A DNA stretch of 64,000 nt from Phycobacter sedimenti (GCF_038148855.1 NZ_JBBVGR010000003.1:372001-436000), one strand, 5' to 3'. Positions 43,594 through 52,648 are shown, counted from the first letter of the stretch. The notes: generated from the sequence alone by a model not told the origin. Translations and numbers: made by a program.

Positions 43594-44208
43594 TTGGCCA
43601 ATCACCTTTACAAGAACGATCTGCCGGACGGGCTGGATCTGGGGCCCATCGTGGCCATTGATTGTGAAACCATGGGGCTGAACCCCCACCGGGACCGGCT
43701 CTGCGTCATTCAGATGTCCGGGGGCGATGGAAATGCGCATATCGTGCAGATCGAAAATGGCCAGAACGCGGCGCCGAACCTGTGCCGGATGCTGGAAGAT
43801 CCCGCCGTACTGAAACTCTTCCACTTTGGCCGCTTTGACATCGCCGCCATGTACAACGCCTTTGGCGCGCTGGCCGCTCCGGTCTATTGCACCAAGATCG
43901 CCAGCCGCATGGTGCGCACCTATACGGACCGCCATGGCCTTCGGAACCTGTGCCAGGAGCTGATCGGCGTCGACATCTCCAAGCAGCAACAGATGAGCGA
44001 TTGGGGCGCGGAAACCCTGACCGAGGCACAGCTGGAATACGCCGCCTCGGATGTTCTGTACCTGCACCGCCTGCGCGATGAGCTGGACAAGCGTCTGGCC
44101 CGCGAGGGACGCACAGAGATGGCCCAGGCCTGTTTCGACTTCCTGCCGATGCGCGCGCGCCTGGACCTCGAAGGCTGGCCCGAAACCGATATCTTTGCCC
44201 ACTCATGA
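43594..44208 (+). CDS. rnd: Ribonuclease D
   Basis: The 204-residue DEDD-type 3'-5' exoribonuclease has the three motifs: VAIDCETMG (Asp/Glu pair), the central HFGRFDIAAM with Asp, and the C-terminal YAASDVLYL (Asp with Tyr). It contains only the nuclease domain, without the HRDC domains of E. coli RNase D, as is normal in this clade. The start is a TTG at 43594 preceded by AAGGA; it yields MANHLYKNDLPDG, the usual N-terminus. Its stop overlaps the kdsD start by 4 bases. Confidence 0.92.
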   Translation: MANHLYKNDLPDGLDLGPIVAIDCETMGLNPHRDRLCVIQMSGGDGNAHIVQIENGQNAAPNLCRMLEDPAVLKLFHFGRFDIAAMYNAFGALAAPVYCTKIASRMVRTYTDRHGLRNLCQELIGVDISKQQQMSDWGAETLTEAQLEYAASDVLYLHRLRDELDKRLAREGRTEMAQACFDFLPMRARLDLEGWPETDIFAHS

Positions 44209-45173
44209 CCGAGACAGAACAGCTCCTCGCCACCGCCCGCCAGGTGGCTACAGATGAAGCCCGCGCGCTGGACGCGCTGGCCGAAAGCTTTGACACCCGC
44301 TTTGCAGATGCAGTGCGGCTGATCCTCGAAGCCAAGGGACGCGTGATCGTCAGCGGCATCGGCAAATCCGGCCATATCGGTCGCAAGATCGCCGCAACGC
44401 TTGCCAGCACCGGCACCCCCGCCCATTTCGTGCATCCGGCCGAGGCCAGCCACGGCGATCTGGGCATGCTCTCCAAAGGCGACGTCGTCTTGGCAATTTC
44501 GAACTCCGGTGAGGCACCGGAACTTGCGGATCTTCTGCTGTTTACCCGCCGGTTCGACATTCCGTTGATCGGCCTTTCCAGCAGGCCCGGCAGCACCCTG
44601 ATGACGCAAGCCGACGTGCACCTGCAGATCCCCGCCATGGGCGAGGCCTGCGGATATGGCATCGTTCCGTCGATCTCAACGACGCTGACCCTTGCGATGG
44701 GGGATGCTCTGGCGATTGCCATCATGAAGTACCGCGACTTCCGCCCGGAAAACTTCCGCGACTTTCACCCCGGCGGCAAACTGGGCGCGCGCCTGTCAAA
44801 GGTACGCGATCTGATGCACGAGGGTGGCGCGCTACCGCTGGTGCAGAATGCAACGCCCATGTCCGACGCGCTGATAGAAATCAGCCAAAAGGGATTTGGC
44901 GTTGTCGGTGTAACGGACGCAAACGGAGCTCTTGTCGGCATCATCACCGACGGCGACCTTCGCCGCCATATGGCAGGGCTTTTGGATCACAGCGCTGCCG
45001 ACGTGATGACCGAGGCTCCCACGACCATTGCGCCCGGTGCCCTGGCCGAGGAAGCCGTCGCCATGATGAACGCCCGGAAAATCACCTGTCTTTTTGTCGT
45101 GGATCCCGAAAACGGTCCCGAGGCTTTGGGCCTTCTGCATATTCACGACTGCCTGCGGGCAGGCCTTGGTTAG
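44205..45173 (+). CDS. kdsD: Arabinose-5-phosphate isomerase (KpsF/GutQ family)
   Basis: KdsD converts ribulose-5-phosphate to arabinose-5-phosphate, the first step to Kdo. The 322-residue protein has a SIS domain (about 40-170, with GIGKSGHIGRKIAATLASTG and the ISNSGEAPEL loop) and two CBS domains (about 205-320). It starts the kdsD-lptC-lptA-lptB run and overlaps rnd by 4 bases. KdsB, the later CMP-Kdo enzyme, is encoded 11 kb away in the glycan block. Confidence 0.95.
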   Translation: MTETEQLLATARQVATDEARALDALAESFDTRFADAVRLILEAKGRVIVSGIGKSGHIGRKIAATLASTGTPAHFVHPAEASHGDLGMLSKGDVVLAISNSGEAPELADLLLFTRRFDIPLIGLSSRPGSTLMTQADVHLQIPAMGEACGYGIVPSISTTLTLAMGDALAIAIMKYRDFRPENFRDFHPGGKLGARLSKVRDLMHEGGALPLVQNATPMSDALIEISQKGFGVVGVTDANGALVGIITDGDLRRHMAGLLDHSAADVMTEAPTTIAPGALAEEAVAMMNARKITCLFVVDPENGPEALGLLHIHDCLRAGLG

Positions 45174-45194
45174 ACTGCCGGGAGGGCACAGCAG

Positions 45195-45797
45195 ATGGAC
45201 CGCTACTCGCGCACGGTTGCCTACCTCAAGGTGCTGTTACCCCTGACGGCGCTTGCGCTGCTGTCCATGCTGTTCCTCATCTCACGCGGGATCGACACGG
45301 AGGCAGTCATCCCCTTTGCCCAGAAAGAGATCGAAGAGCGGATGCGCGGCCAGCAGGTTACCGCCCCGTTCTTTTCCGGCACCACGGCACAGGGGGATGA
45401 GATCATGGTGACAGCCAGCATCGCGCGCCCCGGAAGCTCCTCCGGCGGCGGGGCCATGGCCAGTGACCTGCAGGCGGAAATCAGAATGTCAGGAGGCGGA
45501 AAGATGACCTTGTCCTCTGACAGCGGCAGCATTCACCCTGGCCGGGATATGGCACAGTTCACCGGTAACGTCGTACTGACCTCTGCCGACGGGCTGGTTG
45601 TTGAGACCGATGAACTGGAAAGCTCTCTCAGCGCTGTGCGAGCCGAGAGCCCGGGGCCTGTTCGCGCGACCGGCCCCATGGGGGTTTTGACTGCGGGGCA
45701 GATGCTGGTGCGCGCTGAAACACAAGGTGCCCCTGTGCAATTGCTATTTAAAAACAGTGTCAAGCTGGTATACGATCCCAGCAAAGCAGAAAGATAG
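45195..45797 (+). CDS. lptC: LPS export protein LptC
   Basis: LptC passes lipopolysaccharide from the LptBFG complex to the periplasmic LptA bridge. The 200-residue protein has one N-terminal membrane helix (about 12-31) followed by a beta-jellyroll (about 55-195), the usual LptC arrangement with low sequence conservation. It lies between kdsD and lptA on the same strand, with four bases to lptA, and this context is the main support for the name. Confidence 0.9.
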   Translation: MDRYSRTVAYLKVLLPLTALALLSMLFLISRGIDTEAVIPFAQKEIEERMRGQQVTAPFFSGTTAQGDEIMVTASIARPGSSSGGGAMASDLQAEIRMSGGGKMTLSSDSGSIHPGRDMAQFTGNVVLTSADGLVVETDELESSLSAVRAESPGPVRATGPMGVLTAGQMLVRAETQGAPVQLLFKNSVKLVYDPSKAER

Positions 45798-45800
45798 ACC

Positions 45801-46310
45801 GTGTTAAGATTGTCCGCCTTGATGACTTGCCTGCTCTGCGCCCTGGCGCTTCAGGCCTCTGCCGCATTGGCCCAGACCGGCAGTATCGCCTTCGGCGAAG
45901 TGAAAGCCGACCCCAGCCAACCGGTTGAAGTCACAGCAGATTCTCTTGCCGTGAACCAGGCGGATGGCTCGGCCGAGTTCACCGGCAATGTTCTGATCAT
46001 CCAGGGTGTCATGCGTCTGTCGGCTGACCGTGTTCTGGTCATCTACAAGACCGATGAGACCGGCAAACGTGGCATCGATCAGCTGACGGCAACGGGCAAT
46101 GTGCTGTTGGTCAGCGGCCCCGACGCAGCCGAGGCTGAACGGGCCGATTACTCGATAGACAAAGGTACGATAGTGATGAGCGGGAATGTCCTGCTCAATC
46201 AGGGCGACAGCACGCTGACTTCGAACCGGCTGGAAGTGAACCTGACCACCGGAACAGCCAATATGGCAGGCCGGGTCAAGACGATCCTGAACCAGGATGG
46301 CGACAACTGA
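45801..46310 (+). CDS. lptA: LPS transport periplasmic protein LptA
   Basis: LptA forms the periplasmic bridge for lipopolysaccharide. The 169-residue precursor has a Sec signal peptide (about 1-25, ending ALA), then an OstA domain with VTADSLAVNQADGSAEFTGNV (shortened: ADSLAVNQADG) and the repeating GNVLL strands. The start codon is GTG at 45801. Its stop overlaps the lptB start by one base (TGATG). Confidence 0.93.
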   Translation: MLRLSALMTCLLCALALQASAALAQTGSIAFGEVKADPSQPVEVTADSLAVNQADGSAEFTGNVLIIQGVMRLSADRVLVIYKTDETGKRGIDQLTATGNVLLVSGPDAAEAERADYSIDKGTIVMSGNVLLNQGDSTLTSNRLEVNLTTGTANMAGRVKTILNQDGDN

Positions 46311-47071
46311 TGTTAGCCAAACCCGATCTGAAAGTCACCGAAGGATCCTCTGGCCTTCGGATTGAACGCCTTCGCAAGAGTTATCGCAAGAAGGTGGTGA
46401 TCCGGGATGTCACCATGCGTCTGGACCGGGGTGAAGTCGTGGCTCTGCTGGGGCCGAACGGGTCGGGCAAAACCACGAGTTTCTACGCCATTGCGGGCCT
46501 TGTCTTCCCTGAGGCGGGCACCGTCACCATCGACGGGCAGAACGTGACCACGCTGCCAATGTATCGCCGGGCGCGCCTTGGGATCGGCTACTTGCCACAG
46601 GAAATGTCCATTTTTCGCGGGCTTTCGGTCGAAGACAATATTTCAGCCGTGCTGGATATCGCGGAAAAGCACGAGCACAAGCGGCGCGAACGGCTGGAGG
46701 AGCTGCTATCGGACTTTTCGATCGAGCATTTGCGGCGTGCGCCAGCCCTGGCCTTGTCCGGGGGGGAACGTCGGCGTGTCGAGATCGCCCGCTGCCTCGC
46801 TGCCAATCCGAAATACCTTCTGCTCGACGAACCCTTTGCCGGGGTCGACCCGATCTCGGTCGGCGATATCCGGCACCTGGTTGCCGACCTCAAAAAACGC
46901 GGCATCGGTGTTTTGATCACCGATCACAACGTACGCGAAACCCTCGAAATCGTGGACCGCGCCTATATCCTGCACGATGGGCAGGTTCTGATGTCGGGCA
47001 CACCGGCAGAAGTGGTCGAGAACGAGAACGTCCGCCGCGTTTATCTGGGTGAGAACTTCCGGATCTCCTGA
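46310..47071 (+). CDS. lptB: LPS export ABC transporter ATP-binding protein LptB
   Basis: LptB powers lipopolysaccharide extraction with LptFG. The 253-residue ATPase has Walker A GPNGSGKTT, the signature LSGGERRRVEIARCLA, Walker B YLLLDEPFAGVDP and the His-loop ITDHNVRETL, all close to the LptB standard. In many alphaproteobacteria rpoN follows; here a 272-bp gap and hpf follow instead. Confidence 0.97.
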   Translation: MLAKPDLKVTEGSSGLRIERLRKSYRKKVVIRDVTMRLDRGEVVALLGPNGSGKTTSFYAIAGLVFPEAGTVTIDGQNVTTLPMYRRARLGIGYLPQEMSIFRGLSVEDNISAVLDIAEKHEHKRRERLEELLSDFSIEHLRRAPALALSGGERRRVEIARCLAANPKYLLLDEPFAGVDPISVGDIRHLVADLKKRGIGVLITDHNVRETLEIVDRAYILHDGQVLMSGTPAEVVENENVRRVYLGENFRIS

Positions 47072-47144
47072 CCGCTGCAGCTACAGGTGATTCGGCTTTT
47101 TCCCGCCGGTTTGCCATTCCTTCACCAATTGCAGCGCTTCTGCA

Positions 47145-47173
47145 TTGACTCTGCCCCGCAGTTGTCATGGAAT
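47145..47173 (+). promoter_or_regulatory. Possible sigma-70 promoter of hpf-ptsN
   Basis: TTGACT (47145-47150) and TGGAAT (47168-47173) are separated by 17 bp in the lptB-hpf gap, 170 bp before hpf. The -10 match is imperfect, so this is only a candidate. Confidence 0.35.
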
Positions 47174-47343
47174 TGTTTCATGGCAAATGTGCAGTTCGAT
47201 GCAGTCCGCAATCAGGCCTTGGCGACAAGGTCCGGTCGGTTGCTTACGGGCGTTTTGCCTAATCCCCTCATCCGCAGCTGAACATCTTTTACCGGGCTTG
47301 GCCCCGGTGGCGTTGCGGGTGGCTTTTTTGTGAAGGAGATCAC

Positions 47344-47907
47344 ATGCGTTACAAAATCAGCGGTCAGCAGATCGATATAGGCGAAGCATTGCAAACTCAT
47401 GTGAAGGACGAGCTGGGCGCAGCGGTGGCGAAATATGCAGAACGGCCCACGGATGCCGCCGTGGTCTTTTCCCGCTCGGCGCATGAATATGTCTGCGAGG
47501 CGACAGTTCACCTGTCGACCGGCCTGACTGCTCAGGCCAAGGCGCATGCCAATGAAATCTATGCCGCTTTTGAGGGTTGCTGCAGCAAGATGGAGAAACA
47601 GCTGCGGCGCTACAAGCGGCGCCTCAAGGACCATCACCGGGATCGCAGCGAACCAGTTGAACTTATGGGCGCCAGCTCCTATATCCTCGCCTCTGACGAA
47701 GCGGAGACCGAGAACGAACCCGACTCGCTGCAGCCGATCATCGTGGCCGAGATGGAAACCAAGATCCCATCCCTGTCCGTTGGCGAGGCAGTCATGCAGA
47801 TGGAGCTGGCCGGGGCGCCCGTTCTTGTGTTCCGCAATGAAGGCAAAGACGGACTGAACGTGGTTTATCGTAGGGACGATGGCAATATCGGCTGGATTGA
47901 TCCCTGA
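47344..47907 (+). CDS. hpf: Ribosome hibernation promoting factor, long form
   Basis: Long HPF dimerises 70S ribosomes in resting cells. The 187-residue protein has the S30AE/RaiA domain (about 1-100, with GQQIDIGEALQTHV and the KPHAN-like AKAHANEIYAAF) and a C-terminal dimerisation domain (about 130-187, ending RRDDGNIGWIDP). An AAGGAG ribosome-binding site precedes the ATG. ptsN follows 45 bases later, the common hpf-ptsN order, but rpoN is missing upstream. Confidence 0.95.
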   Translation: MRYKISGQQIDIGEALQTHVKDELGAAVAKYAERPTDAAVVFSRSAHEYVCEATVHLSTGLTAQAKAHANEIYAAFEGCCSKMEKQLRRYKRRLKDHHRDRSEPVELMGASSYILASDEAETENEPDSLQPIIVAEMETKIPSLSVGEAVMQMELAGAPVLVFRNEGKDGLNVVYRRDDGNIGWIDP

Positions 47908-47952
47908 TAGAAAACCCTGCGGCGCGCCGGATAAGGCGGCCGAGCGGAGCAG

Positions 47953-48426
47953 ATGACAGAGATGCAGATTTCCAACATCCTCAAACCGGAGGCCGTCCGC
48001 GTTATTGGCGGCGTCTCCAGCAAAAAACGGCTGTTCCAGGAAATCGCTGAGATCGGGCAACTTGCCTATCATCTGGCTGCGCAACCCACGGTCGAGGCTC
48101 TCCTGGATCGCGAGAGCCTTGGCCCCACGGGGGTAGGACACGGCGTTGCCCTGCCCCACGCCCGCCTGAACGGGCTTTCCGAGGTTTGCGGTGTCTTCGT
48201 GACCCTGGAAAAGCCAATGGATTTTGCTTCGGTAGACCGCCAGCCTGTCGATATTGCCTTTGCGCTGTTTGCGCCGGAAGACGCAGGCGTCGAACATCTC
48301 AAGGCGCTGGCCCTCGTGTCGCGCACGCTGCGTGAGCAAAGCTTCTGCACCAAGCTGCGCGCCAATAATGATCCGGCGACGCTCTATACCATTCTGACAG
48401 AGAACCAGCCTGTTCAGGCAGCCTGA
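47953..48426 (+). CDS. ptsN: Nitrogen regulatory PTS IIA component
   Basis: PtsN (EIIA-Ntr) is the last phosphate acceptor of the regulatory PTS-Ntr pathway, which controls potassium and carbon/nitrogen functions. The 157-residue protein has the phosphorylation site His69 in GVALPHARL and the usual fold segments (DRESLGPTGVGHG before it). It follows hpf, with GGAG before the ATG. It ends at a hairpin shared with the convergent sulfotransferase gene. Confidence 0.94.
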   Translation: MTEMQISNILKPEAVRVIGGVSSKKRLFQEIAEIGQLAYHLAAQPTVEALLDRESLGPTGVGHGVALPHARLNGLSEVCGVFVTLEKPMDFASVDRQPVDIAFALFAPEDAGVEHLKALALVSRTLREQSFCTKLRANNDPATLYTILTENQPVQAA

Positions 48427-48443
48427 TTGGGCAGCCTGAACAG
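48410..48443. terminator. Bidirectional hairpin between ptsN and the sulfotransferase gene
   Basis: A perfect 10-bp inverted repeat (48410-48419 with 48434-48443) with an inner GCC/GGC pair overlaps the ptsN stop codon and lies before the stop of the convergent sulfotransferase gene. It probably ends both transcripts. Confidence 0.6.
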
Positions 48444-48459
48444 CGCACGCGGGTCAGTT

Positions 48460-49896
48460 TCAGCCCCGCCCCCGCCAGGGTCCGAAGCCAAAAACCAGAT
48501 AGTCGCGCTGGTAGATCGTGGAGATCACCTGTTCCAGATCCGCGTCATAGATATCCTCCAGGCCGTAGGGGCCGGTCGGTTCTGCCTTGCGGAACACCGG
48601 TGCACTGTCTTTCCCGAACCGCTGCGCCAACGCGGGCAGGTCCTGCTGGAGTTCGGCTTCCCTCAGAACAAAATCAGGCGACGCGAGTTCCGCAAATCCG
48701 GAAACGGCCTGTGACTGGCTGGCCCATTCCGCGTCCACGCGCACAGATGTCTGACCTGCCAGATTTGATTTTACGAAGGCCAGAAAGGCTTCGAATGCCA
48801 GGCGGTGGTCGTCGCGGGCGTAAGTCCCGTCCAGAACATCCTTTGGCAGAGGCACCTTGAAACGCCTGCGCAGGGTTTCACGTATGCCGCCGTAACTGCC
48901 GGGACCGGAATTCAGGATCCGGTGACAGAACACCTCGTGGATCCGTTCGGCTGGATGGCAAAGCACCGTGAAGCTGCGAAAGCCCCTGTTGCGCGCCTTC
49001 CATTGACGCAGCTGCTTTTGGTTCATCCCGGTGATCAGCTCGTCCGGCTCCACATCATCCAGCGCAGCCAGCCAGGCCGCAACTGCGCCTGCGGGTCCGC
49101 CGCGCACCGGAAGAAACAACAATGGCGATTTCGCGGCGGCCACATAGCCTGGCACGGCAGGGCCGCGACGCGGTTCGAAATTTGGCGTACGGGTCAGGTT
49201 GAACTGGTCCATTTCCGCCATGGCAAGGGCCACGTCGTCCGGATTCGACACCTTGGACAGGGTCGGCGCAGGGTTCTGCCGCTTCAGGCTGTCGTCCAAC
49301 GCCGTCAGGCGGGAGGAAACACCCAGCCATTTGGCAAGACCATTCATGACCTTGACGCTTTGCAAGTCCTCATAGGCCACATAAAACGCCGTCTGCCCAC
49401 CTTCCTGAAGCCGGTTCAACAGTCTGACTTGGAACTCTTGCAGTTCAGAAAGGTGCCGGGCGAATTCCACGGCATCAAAGTCAACCTGTGCTTCCTTGCG
49501 GCGTTTGACATTCGTCAGCTTCCATTGCCCGGTCTCTCGCGCGATCTTCTTCGAAATATAGCTATCCAGCGGATTTCGGGTCAGAACAATCTTGGCGCAT
49601 CGCGGGTCCTCGAGCACGAGGTCGAAGACCCGTGGATCGTGATCGTGGAAGTAGCGAAAGCCGCCCAGAACATCCGGTTGAGCCCGGATGCGCTCAATCA
49701 GCTCCGTCGGCTCTGCCTCACGCTGGTCCTGCGTCACCCCCAAAATCTCGGTGCGGTTGGGATAGCCGATGAACTTGGGATTGAAAGCCTCCCCATGACA
49801 GACCACGCCATCGAGCGCGTTCAGGTTGGCTTCAAGAAAATTAGATCCCGTGCGCATTTCCGCAAAGACAACGAAATAGTCGAATGGAGAGATCAT
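48460..49896 (-). CDS. NodH/Stf0-type sulfotransferase
   Basis: The 478-residue protein has the sulfotransferase PAPS-binding start EMRTGSNFLEANLNAL (about 14-28) with GEAF, and the 3'-phosphate loop LTRNPLDSYISKKIA (about 104-118), as in NodH and Stf0 enzymes. It probably adds sulfate to a sugar hydroxyl. Residues beyond about 260 form a second part I cannot assign. The ATG at 49896 is chosen. It follows the GT14-DUF5928 gene by five bases on the same strand; CysQ, which degrades the by-product PAP, is encoded in the same block. Confidence 0.85.
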   Translation of the reverse strand: MISPFDYFVVFAEMRTGSNFLEANLNALDGVVCHGEAFNPKFIGYPNRTEILGVTQDQREAEPTELIERIRAQPDVLGGFRYFHDHDPRVFDLVLEDPRCAKIVLTRNPLDSYISKKIARETGQWKLTNVKRRKEAQVDFDAVEFARHLSELQEFQVRLLNRLQEGGQTAFYVAYEDLQSVKVMNGLAKWLGVSSRLTALDDSLKRQNPAPTLSKVSNPDDVALAMAEMDQFNLTRTPNFEPRRGPAVPGYVAAAKSPLLFLPVRGGPAGAVAAWLAALDDVEPDELITGMNQKQLRQWKARNRGFRSFTVLCHPAERIHEVFCHRILNSGPGSYGGIRETLRRRFKVPLPKDVLDGTYARDDHRLAFEAFLAFVKSNLAGQTSVRVDAEWASQSQAVSGFAELASPDFVLREAELQQDLPALAQRFGKDSAPVFRKAEPTGPYGLEDIYDADLEQVISTIYQRDYLVFGFGPWRGRG

Positions 49897-49901
49897 CACG
49901 T

Positions 49902-51641
49902 CTATCGCACCAAATAGGGTTTACGAGGAGAATTTTGCATGGCAGCGGGCTCAGGCGCCACCGGGAAATCCCCCATCAGATAGGGATGCATGCCCTGGTT
50001 CTTGAGGTTTTGAAGAAACTGGCCGAACCCCTCCAGATCAACCATCTTGGGCACCTCATTCAGGTGACGCGGCCCCTGCACGCCCAGTTCCTCAAGGATG
50101 CTTTGCAAAGGCTCCATGGGCGCCTCGATAAACTCGGCCATTGTCCAGATCCGCACCCGCGCCTTGGCATCATGTTCACGCAACACCTTGAGCTGGGCCG
50201 CCTCCGTTCGCTGCAACCGCGCTGCAATCCGCCGCAGCTCCGAGAAACTGCCCTTGGCACGCGACAACGGCACCGCCCATGCCCCACTGATGACCGAGAC
50301 CTGTGCATTCGGATCATTCACAATGAAAGGCACGATTTTCTGGCGATCCTGCGGACCGAACTGGAAGCACTGGCGTTCGCCGCGCGTGTTCCAGATGAGA
50401 TTGGTCAGGAACCGCTCGGGATTGTAGTCGCGCCACTTTGCATTCGCGCTGAGCGCGCCATTCACAATCGGCTCATCACCTGCGAACTCGACCCGATCAG
50501 GCGCGAACAGATGGCCATGTACCTTTGCGCCAGTGTTCCTTGCCAGCCAGATATCAAAGTCCTGAAACAGTTCCGCAAAGCCCTGAAACACCGAGTAGGG
50601 GTTCGCCGTCACCGCGTTCACGGCCCAGTCATGAGGATACCGGCTTTGCATGTACAGACCCGCACGGCCGCGGGTTCGGCGCTCGACCGCCTTGCTGAAC
50701 ACCCGATCAATTTTGCCCGGATTCGGCTCCATACCCGTCATGGCCCCCCGCGGGTTGTCGAGGAAGACTTCATACAGCCGGTCCGCCCGAGGCCAGATTT
50801 TACGCGCCACAAAACAATCCGATCGGCGCAACAACTGCAGGTGGTCATCATAGAATATGTGCGGCTTGCCTTCGAAATCGAACTTGGACAGCGTCAGCGA
50901 CCTGCTCTCGATCCTTGGTGAGTGCAGGCGGGCAAGGGTCTGAAAGTAGCTTTCGTCGGGGATCCAGACCTTGCAAAAATAGTGATCATAGGTTGGCCGG
51001 TCAGGATCGGTCAGAATTGCGGAAAGTGTCTTTCTGGTCAGGCACCACCACTGGCTGCCCATATGAGGCGCCAGGCCGGTCGGGATACGCCGCTTGATCC
51101 GAAGCTTGCGCTGCAATTCCACGTAGCGGTCGAAGAGATATCTGTGCCGTTTCCAAGAAAAGGGGAACCGAAGCGTAAAGCGCTCCACGTCCAGACCGCC
51201 CACGATCCAGGGCACATCGGCGATTGTGGCGCTTTCGATGAAATCGGTTTCCGGTCTGGCCGCCAGATAGTCGACCAGATCCTGCACCGGCCGCAAGGGC
51301 AGGCAAGAGCCGGACGACAGATAGACATGGCGCACGCCGGGATGCTGCCGCAGCATCTGTTCTGAGGCCGATTGCGAGGCTGCCACGATACCCCAGGTGC
51401 CCCATTCGCAGCGATGGCGACGGGAAAAAGCGATCAGATCCTGGTCCGACAGAGCCTCGCGAAACCGGCTGAATTCTCCCGACGGTACACTGCGGTCAAC
51501 ATGGATCACCACAGGGCAGCCGCCTGCCGCCCAGTGCCGCGCCACCTGCTCGGCCCGGTCAAGCGCGGTGTGCACCAACATCACAATGCCGACCGTGCCG
51601 CTGTTCGCAGCCTCGCGGTCCGGGGCTTGCGGACGGCTCAT
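49902..51641 (-). CDS. GT14 (core-2-like) glycosyltransferase with DUF5928-type C-terminus
   Basis: The 579-residue protein starts with a GT14/branch domain (about 17-290): VMLVHTALDRAEQVARHW, HVDRS, the acceptor-site stretch HVYLSSGSCLPLRP and PHMGSQWWCLTRKT, with DESYFQT. Such enzymes transfer N-acetylglucosamine or xylose in beta linkage. The C-terminal half (about 300-579) matches no catalytic fold I know and corresponds to the DUF5928-type region of roseobacter proteins. The start at 51641 overlaps the upstream GT2 stop by 4 bases (ATGA); the frame's extension to 52037 is rejected. Confidence 0.82.
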   Translation of the reverse strand: MSRPQAPDREAANSGTVGIVMLVHTALDRAEQVARHWAAGGCPVVIHVDRSVPSGEFSRFREALSDQDLIAFSRRHRCEWGTWGIVAASQSASEQMLRQHPGVRHVYLSSGSCLPLRPVQDLVDYLAARPETDFIESATIADVPWIVGGLDVERFTLRFPFSWKRHRYLFDRYVELQRKLRIKRRIPTGLAPHMGSQWWCLTRKTLSAILTDPDRPTYDHYFCKVWIPDESYFQTLARLHSPRIESRSLTLSKFDFEGKPHIFYDDHLQLLRRSDCFVARKIWPRADRLYEVFLDNPRGAMTGMEPNPGKIDRVFSKAVERRTRGRAGLYMQSRYPHDWAVNAVTANPYSVFQGFAELFQDFDIWLARNTGAKVHGHLFAPDRVEFAGDEPIVNGALSANAKWRDYNPERFLTNLIWNTRGERQCFQFGPQDRQKIVPFIVNDPNAQVSVISGAWAVPLSRAKGSFSELRRIAARLQRTEAAQLKVLREHDAKARVRIWTMAEFIEAPMEPLQSILEELGVQGPRHLNEVPKMVDLEGFGQFLQNLKNQGMHPYLMGDFPVAPEPAAMQNSPRKPYLVR

Positions 51642-52648
51642 GCCCAGTTCCCCTTGGACATGAGGCCGAGGATCTCCAGCTGACGCCAGTTGATGTATCG
51701 CTCGCTCCACTTGCACCACAGCTCGGGGATTTCCTGCGAAGCCTCGGCATAGGCCTTGTATTCCGCCGATTGTGCGTAGTGCTGGTTGCGGATCAGCTCC
51801 TCTTGCGCCTTGGCTCCGAAGGTATTCAAGAACTTCGCATGCAAAAGGGCGCCACTTGCCTTTTCCCCGCCACCCGTCTCGTACACACGGTTCAGACCAC
51901 GCGGCAGCAACGCGTGGGTCGAACTGACATAGGCGTATTTGCGATCCCATTTCACAAGCGGGATCTTGTTCAGCGCTGGCGCCTTTTGCGGCCTGTCCGC
52001 AAAGAACACCCGTGCCCGCGGCCCACCCTGGATCCACAGGTTGCCATAGGCGGGGTTCAGGCTGATCGAGTAATTGCCGCTATCGAACCAGTTCGCAACC
52101 TCAAGAGGGTCCTGCCCCGGCTCGTAGGCTGCCTCGTTGATCTGTCCCTTCGGGTAAAGATCAATCAACATCGCCGAGAAGCTTCGGATTGCCGAATTGT
52201 CGAGCCAATCCGTCAGCGCCCGGATCGGGCGTGTGTCACAGAAGGGGTAGACGAAGAACTCATCCGGATCCACCACAAGCACCCAGTGCCCGTGCGCGTA
52301 GCGGCGCTTGAGGTAGTTCATCCAGTCGATGCCAAACCCGGCACGCCGGTAGCTCGCCTCGGTCCGCCACAGCGAGACGTCCTGCATTCCGGTCAGATAC
52401 TCGGCGGTTCCGTCGTTCGATCCGTTGTCCAAAAAAAGAAAATGATCGATCCCGAGACCGCGATAATACTCGAGAAAATAGGGAAGCCGGATCTGTTCGT
52501 TGCGCATGGTCGAAACCAGAAGGATATCATCCGGACGGATGGCCTTGGTATTGTCCTGAACGCAGGTCAGTTCACGGGATTTGCGCAGGGCCCGGGCCAG
52601 CCTGTACTTGCGCCGGATGCGCATGCGGTAAGACTGCCAAAGACCCAC
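51638..52648 (-). CDS. Glycosyltransferase family 2 protein
   Basis: The 336-residue protein matches the Glyco_tranf_2_4 type: RNEQIRLPYFLEYYRGLGIDHFLFLDNGSNDGT (shortened: FLEYYRGLGIDHFLFLDN) near the N-terminus and the DxD-like VDPDEFF metal-binding motif. Target sugar unknown. It is a paralogue of the next gene upstream (52798-53841), with the same order of motifs. A GTG at 52648 with AAGGAG five bases upstream is preferred to the GTG at 52654. It overlaps the GT14 gene by 4 bases. Confidence 0.85.
   Translation of the reverse strand: MGLWQSYRMRIRRKYRLARALRKSRELTCVQDNTKAIRPDDILLVSTMRNEQIRLPYFLEYYRGLGIDHFLFLDNGSNDGTAEYLTGMQDVSLWRTEASYRRAGFGIDWMNYLKRRYAHGHWVLVVDPDEFFVYPFCDTRPIRALTDWLDNSAIRSFSAMLIDLYPKGQINEAAYEPGQDPLEVANWFDSGNYSISLNPAYGNLWIQGGPRARVFFADRPQKAPALNKIPLVKWDRKYAYVSSTHALLPRGLNRVYETGGGEKASGALLHAKFLNTFGAKAQEELIRNQHYAQSAEYKAYAEASQEIPELWCKWSERYINWRQLEILGLMSKGNWA

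Noticed and set aside
47161..47200. Sigma-54 promoter before hpf
   Set aside because: The GG and GC elements are 7 bases apart, not the 10 needed for a -24/-12 promoter.
49902..52037. Longer 711-residue version of the GT14-DUF5928 protein
   Set aside because: The upstream 396 bases overlap the GT2 gene in another frame; the ATGA overlap at 51638-51641 gives a natural start.
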